64,000 bases of DNA, from positions 6,998,216 to 7,062,215 of the forward strand of contig JAJEKV010000005.1 of the NCBI GenBank assembly GCA_021234155.1, read 5' to 3'. Both the position numbers and the translations under genes were made by a program. Below the pieces are notes generated by a model. That model did not search any database and had not been told where the DNA came from. It was given only the letters and a program-made list of their open reading frames with translations. How positions within the stretch are numbered: position 1 is the stretch's first letter; each line of letters begins with the position of its first letter. This DNA comes from Isoetes taiwanensis (Eukaryota; Streptophyta; Lycopodiopsida; Isoetales; Isoetaceae). Positions 59,949 to 64,000 of this stretch are shown in pieces.

Positions 59949-62900
59949 GCCCGACAAATCCTTATTCACGCTTTGTCAACGACTATACCCACATGGAATC
60001 GAAGTCGGAAGCCTCCTCCTCATCCGAAGAAATCTTCCGTGTATGTTTTGTAATATCATACCCTTTTTTAATCTCATTTTTCTCAGACCGTTTCTCCACT
60101 TTTCTCCTCTTTGTTCTCCACTTTTCTCTGTTTTCTCATTAATCTTAATAATCTTTGTATTGTTTTCTGTTTTTGTTATCTTTTTTTCTTGCTTGTGGTT
60201 GAATTGAATACATTGTACATGCACAAGTGAGAATAGTGGTTATAGTAGCAAGCAACCGAGAGAGAAATCATCGAGAGACTGGTGTTAGGAAGTAAGATAT
60301 TGCGAGCATTAATGTAAAATAACTAGGAATGTCTTTCTCCCAAAGAAGAATTCAGAATAGGAATTGCTTCCACGTAATCTCCATTTCTAACTCACAAAAG
60401 AAATCCATCTGCAGAGACATGCAGGAAGGGGAGTTGGCGAAGTTGAGAATACCGACTTGCCAACAAATCGAAAAGTACAGGCCTTCTTCGACTTCGCTGA
60501 AGTCGAGAACTTCGACTTCAGAGGCGAGAAGAGGGAGTGTACACTCGGATCGTAAGCGGGTTGAGGGATTCTCGACTCGGGCGATCGGGATTGCACAAAC
60601 TACCCAATGTCTTCACATTCTTTAGAACCTCGCTGCAGCCTTCGACTGCGGAGTCGAGAATGTGATACCGCCAATGGCTCTTTGTGCGAGCGGTGCCTCC
60701 ACCCAGATCGGAGCCGCTCTCCTTCAACCATGCTCATCGAATATTGCGAAGAGGACTGGCCCGACCGGGTGGAGGCCCTACGACTAACCATCGAGGGTGT
60801 CGGGCGCTTTCACCGACTTTCATTGAGTCGAGAAAACGCGAGCTCTAGTGCACTCGAAGCTGGCTGCGCAGCAGTCTCAACCACTCTCCTTCTATCTTCC
60901 TCGGACATTGTAAGGGAAGTGGTTTTGACCACCGCGAATTACTCTTTAACCCAATTCTCCTCATTATTGTCGCCGTGGCTCTACCCAATCAAAGACCGCC
61001 TCGCCGAACCATCTTCTAATAATATTGCGAAGGGGATGGGCTCGATTGGGTGGAGGCCTCGGCGACTAACCACGTAGTTGCTTGGCTTTTTCACTGTGAG
61101 TCCAGAAAAACGAGGCTCTAGTGCACTCTAGAGCTGGCACAGACCAGGTCTTAAACACTCTCCTTCTATCTTCCTCCGGACATTGCGAAGGGGAAGTGTT
61201 TTTTTTCGTCTGCAGCCAACTCTTAGCAACCCAATTCTCCCGTTATTGTGGTCGCAGAATGCATGCATTCCACGAGCTTCTTTGTATGCATTCTCGACTT
61301 CGCTGCCCGGAATGCCTTACCCAACCGCACTCCATGTGTACTAACCGGAGTTCGGATGGTTAAGGCATTCTCGACTTGGCGAGTCGAGAATGTAGACAGG
61401 GAAGCAAACATTCTCGACTTCGCAAGTCGAGAATCCCTTAAGCCAACCAATTCTCCCTCAGAAACCAGTAGCGGTGGCCTCGACCGGTCGAGTCACTCTC
61501 CTTCAACCATCTTCGATGAATAGTGCGAAGGGGAGGGGCTCGGTTGGGTGGAGGCCTCTACAACAACCACGAGGGAAACCACACGAGGAAGCCAAGGCTT
61601 GCATTCTCTACAAGTATTGCACTTTCTATTCTCCTCGCTTTTAGTCCCAAGTGCCTCTAGCCTCTGCGAGAGCCACTCTCCTTCAACCATCTTCCTCGAA
61701 TATTGCGAAGAGGAGTGGTTCTGGACAGGTGGAGGCCCCTCCGACTAACTACAAGAGGATGCATTTGAACCGCATCTCCACGGGCCTTAGTCCTAGCCTG
61801 ATCTATGTACAACATTCCAAGTAAATGTCCATGGAAAATGCAGGACCTATAACGGAACTGTTTTTACCCCGATCCAATGTTTCCTTGCCGAGCATCTCTC
61901 AACCTAGAGAGTAAATCATCTCTCAAGGCGAAAATGCCGGACAAGGAAACACCGATCCCGTCGAGCTTATCGCCAGTTCCATTATTTAAACACATACGGC
62001 ATGTTCTACAAGCGAAATAACATAGGCATCTCTCAAACTCACCTCTTCACGCAGAATTCCTTGGGCCATCAGATCCGCGGATCCCGCAGCCTCACCCGTA
62101 GTCTTTGCTTCTTCCGGTCGGTCTCTTCAAGAGTGTATTCGCATCTATTACTGTGATCATCTGCGATTCTCGCCAGATCCCCTTTCCATGGCGCCAGTTG
62201 TAGAGTTCCTTACCGCGGCTCCTCTCCGCTTCCTACCTTAGCTCCGCGGCTCATCGATCAATTCAACCGCTTGCAATAGGACGCGCCGTCGGGAAAACAC
62301 ACATATGCAAGGCGCATTAGCAGCTTACCACGCCGCTGGGCGCCATTCCTAAGTCGCTAATCAGCGATGATCCCTCCGACCTCGAGTTCCCCAATGCCGC
62401 AGGGAAGATAAACTACGCCCACTCACTTAGTCCCTTGATGTGATTCAATTTGAAATAGTGTTTGGCTAAAGCCGACCGTGCTGTACCCTTAGCCCGCTTT
62501 TTTTCATAAATGATTGCATGTCCTTAACTTCAAATTAAAGAACACGCCCGATCTTTTTTACATGCAGTCCTAAAACTCACAACGCGCGGAGGAAACTTAA
62601 TTTACAGAGTCGTCCGAAGCGGATGAGAGGGCATATAGAAATGACTCGCCCAAGAAGCGAGGCCTTGAGGGGATGCTTCGCGGCAAAGAAGAAGAAGAAG
62701 AAGACAAACACCCCAGGTGAGCTCTGAGGTTTTTGTATTGTCGGAATACCTTAACTGATCCATCCGTTCTTCTTGCAGCATTCACCTCGGACTCACTGGT
62801 GATCACTGGCCGAACTCCATTCTTTGTCATCGAGGGACTGGAGACAGAGCTTCTTGAAACAGCGGCAGATTCTTGGTGGTATGTCGAGGTATCGACAAGT

Positions 62901-63911
62901 GGGAAGGAGAAAGATCTGTTTCTACACCAAAGGGACAAGAAGAGCTCCGGAGACAAGTACAAGAAAATCGGTGTTGTGCTCTCCGCCTCTCTGGCCATTC
63001 AAGCATTTGACACTACATGTCGAGGACTGCCGGAAAGAGTAAGTTCTATCGCACCAAAAAATTGGCAGGTTTCAAATTATTCTCACTCTTCCATGAGCAA
63101 GGCTAAGGGCACCAAAAAAAGGCCGGCCTTAAATTGTCGAACCTTGGGTGGAAGGATCTCGAAGGGATGAAGGAGGCCGGAACCCTAACATCCAGGGAGC
63201 TTGGTATGGAGATTTCGAGTCGTGGAAAAACGCTTCAATACGGGAGCTTCACATCTACCGTGGCCGAAGACTCTACAACACTCTGCCGGTGGGGAATGTT
63301 GTGGTTCATACACAAAAAGTCCACCAAAAACAAAGATGGGGATGATGACACCACACGGGAGGAGTCGGATGATGACGGCGGAGACGAAGATATGGTCGAC
63401 TCCCCAAACCTCGATCCGGATGATCAGATCAGATTTTTCGAGAGGGGCACGTAAAATGGAGCCGCCTAGCTCGGATATCCGCTTAGAATATCACACAAGC
63501 CGCCACGCCGGACATTAGACGGCTGAAGGTTTGCGGGGAGATGCCGCCTTGTTCAACCACGAGGGAATTTAATCCAAAGACATCTTTGGAGATTCTCGAA
63601 CGATGGTGCGACATCCCGCTGCAGATCCAATGCCCGCGGATGTCATACCTTTTAGCGATCGACAGTGAGTTATTCACCGAAGTCCGAGGAAGATCCGAAG
63701 GGAAAAGACGCCCCGTTTCGGGTTGTAGACGGTCGATTCGCTTAGGGCGCTCAAGTATTGCGGAACGGAGAAGGAGGTGCCGCAAAGGATCAAGGATAGA
63801 TATGCCAAGCGAGAGTGCGAGTTCTTTTACGGCGGAGACGCCAAAGAACCGAACCGCCAAAGATTAGCCACCGCCAACACAATAGCAGCCGAAAGTGCCG
63901 CCTACGTAAGG
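59949..63911 (+). CDS. Possible multi-exon gene for an unrecognised acidic protein (partial)
   Basis: Exon-like pieces lie in order on plus. Exon 1 (after tttacag at 59948) contains MESKSEASSSSEEIF from 59993, ending near 60041 (cc|gtgtatg). Exon 2 (about 62607-62715) reads SSEADERAYRNDSPKKRGLE and ends caccccag|gtgagc. Exon 3 starts after cttgcag at 62780 and reads FTSDSLVITGRTPFFVIEGL, DSWWYVEVSTSGKEKDLFLH and VVLSASLAIQAFDTTCRGLP. Later pieces include a run of Asp/Glu (63340-63400) and QRIKDRYAKRECEFFYGGDA to AAYVR, ending 63911 before gtaaat. Exons 2 and 3 join cleanly only if the GAA run is off by a base or another frame is used, and further stops occur around 63450-63600. I do not recognise the family. 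It is a pseudogene or a gene with consensus errors, and it may run past the window. Confidence 0.3.
60480..61760. repeat. CTCGACTTCG palindromes and ctctccttcaaccatcttc repeats
   Basis: Perfect hairpins occur at 60488-60506 (tcgacttc-gct-gaagtcga), 60642-60657, 61366-61392 (11-base arms cattctcgact/agtcgagaatg) and 61410-61434 (11-base arms attctcgactt/aagtcgagaat, loop cgc). Interleaved are about six diverged copies of a block running ctctccttcaaccatcttc, tattgcgaag and ggtggaggcc to cgactaac (about 60717, 60887, 61005, 61158, 61492, 61674). All lie inside the putative long intron. Confidence 0.8.
61848..61985. repeat. Imperfect fold-back element
   Basis: Arms ggaactg...gatccaatgtttccttgcc (from 61855) and ggacaaggaaacaccgatcc...cagttcc (to 61981) pair over about 45 bases with gaps, around a loop containing catctctcaacctagagag. 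The layout is that of a small MITE or a stable transcript hairpin. Confidence 0.6.
61986..62600. other. No gene seen
   Basis: Mixed-composition DNA between the fold-back element and exon 2 of the putative gene. No open frame or repeat of note. Confidence 0.45.
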
Positions 63912-64000
63912 TAAATAACTCTTCGAATCTTTCCATTTCATTTCGCGGAAAGTCGAAAGCCCCGCCATCCTAACATTTGCCGATTATCATCGGGTTTCGA
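63912..64000. other. Window end, intron-like
   Basis: Starts with a donor-like gtaaat after a coding-like piece. Too short to interpret further. Confidence 0.3.

Noticed and set aside
1-64000. CRISPR arrays, operons, ribosome binding sites, riboswitches
   Set aside because: The gene structures are eukaryotic; no spaced identical repeats with unique spacers and no bacterial signals were seen.

Overview
The window is nuclear DNA of a land plant. The evidence is a plant-type SF3B3/SAP130 splicing-factor gene with GT-AG introns, a UDP-glycosyltransferase with a full 44-residue PSPG box, and fragments of a plant CLC-f type chloride channel, an L-galactose dehydrogenase and a plastid-type Trp/Tyr permease. 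These sit among AT-rich spacers, tRNA-derived repeats, a LINE tail and decayed transposon genes. I cannot name the species. No bacterial or organellar gene blocks are visible.

Layout. (1) 127-16867 and 18692-34763 are two direct copies of one ~16-17 kb segment, separated by a 1.8 kb spacer. Copy A carries an intact three-exon SF3B3 gene (7334-11153, 1220 codons including introns' removal, 1220 aa). Copy B carries the same gene (25280-29056) broken by many small indels. Identity between the copies is patchy: some non-coding blocks are almost identical while coding blocks are full of homopolymer indels. This fits a poorly polished long-read duplicate (false duplication) at least as well as a real tandem duplication with decay. 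(2) 34764-39000 holds a degenerate minus-strand gene with a permuted DNA-methyltransferase-like layout, sprinkled with short GATCGC hairpins. (3) 39275-40265 is the 3' end of a LINE with a (TTCTA)n tail. (4) 40750-43260 is a repeat field: two tRNA-like pieces, several minisatellite-like arrays and a SINE-like tRNA head. (5) 44526-46309 is an apparently intact two-exon UDP-glycosyltransferase gene, with tandem duplications in both its upstream region and its stop-codon region. (6) 48240-54050 is a run of partial, intron-containing fragments of at least three recognisable unrelated genes plus a fourth tentative one, all on the minus strand. It looks like multi-gene capture by a DNA transposon or Helitron. 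(7) 54165-56290 contains a fold-back element and exon-like scraps. (8) 56299-58915 is a decayed transposase-like gene. (9) 59600-63911 appears to contain plus-strand exons of an unrecognised acidic protein, with a long intron filled by palindromic repeats.

Only SF3B3 copy A and the UGT look like functional protein genes. SF3B3 would act in the U2 snRNP SF3b complex. The UGT would glycosylate a small-molecule acceptor. They are not functionally linked, and the rest of the window is mostly mobile-element and duplicated material.
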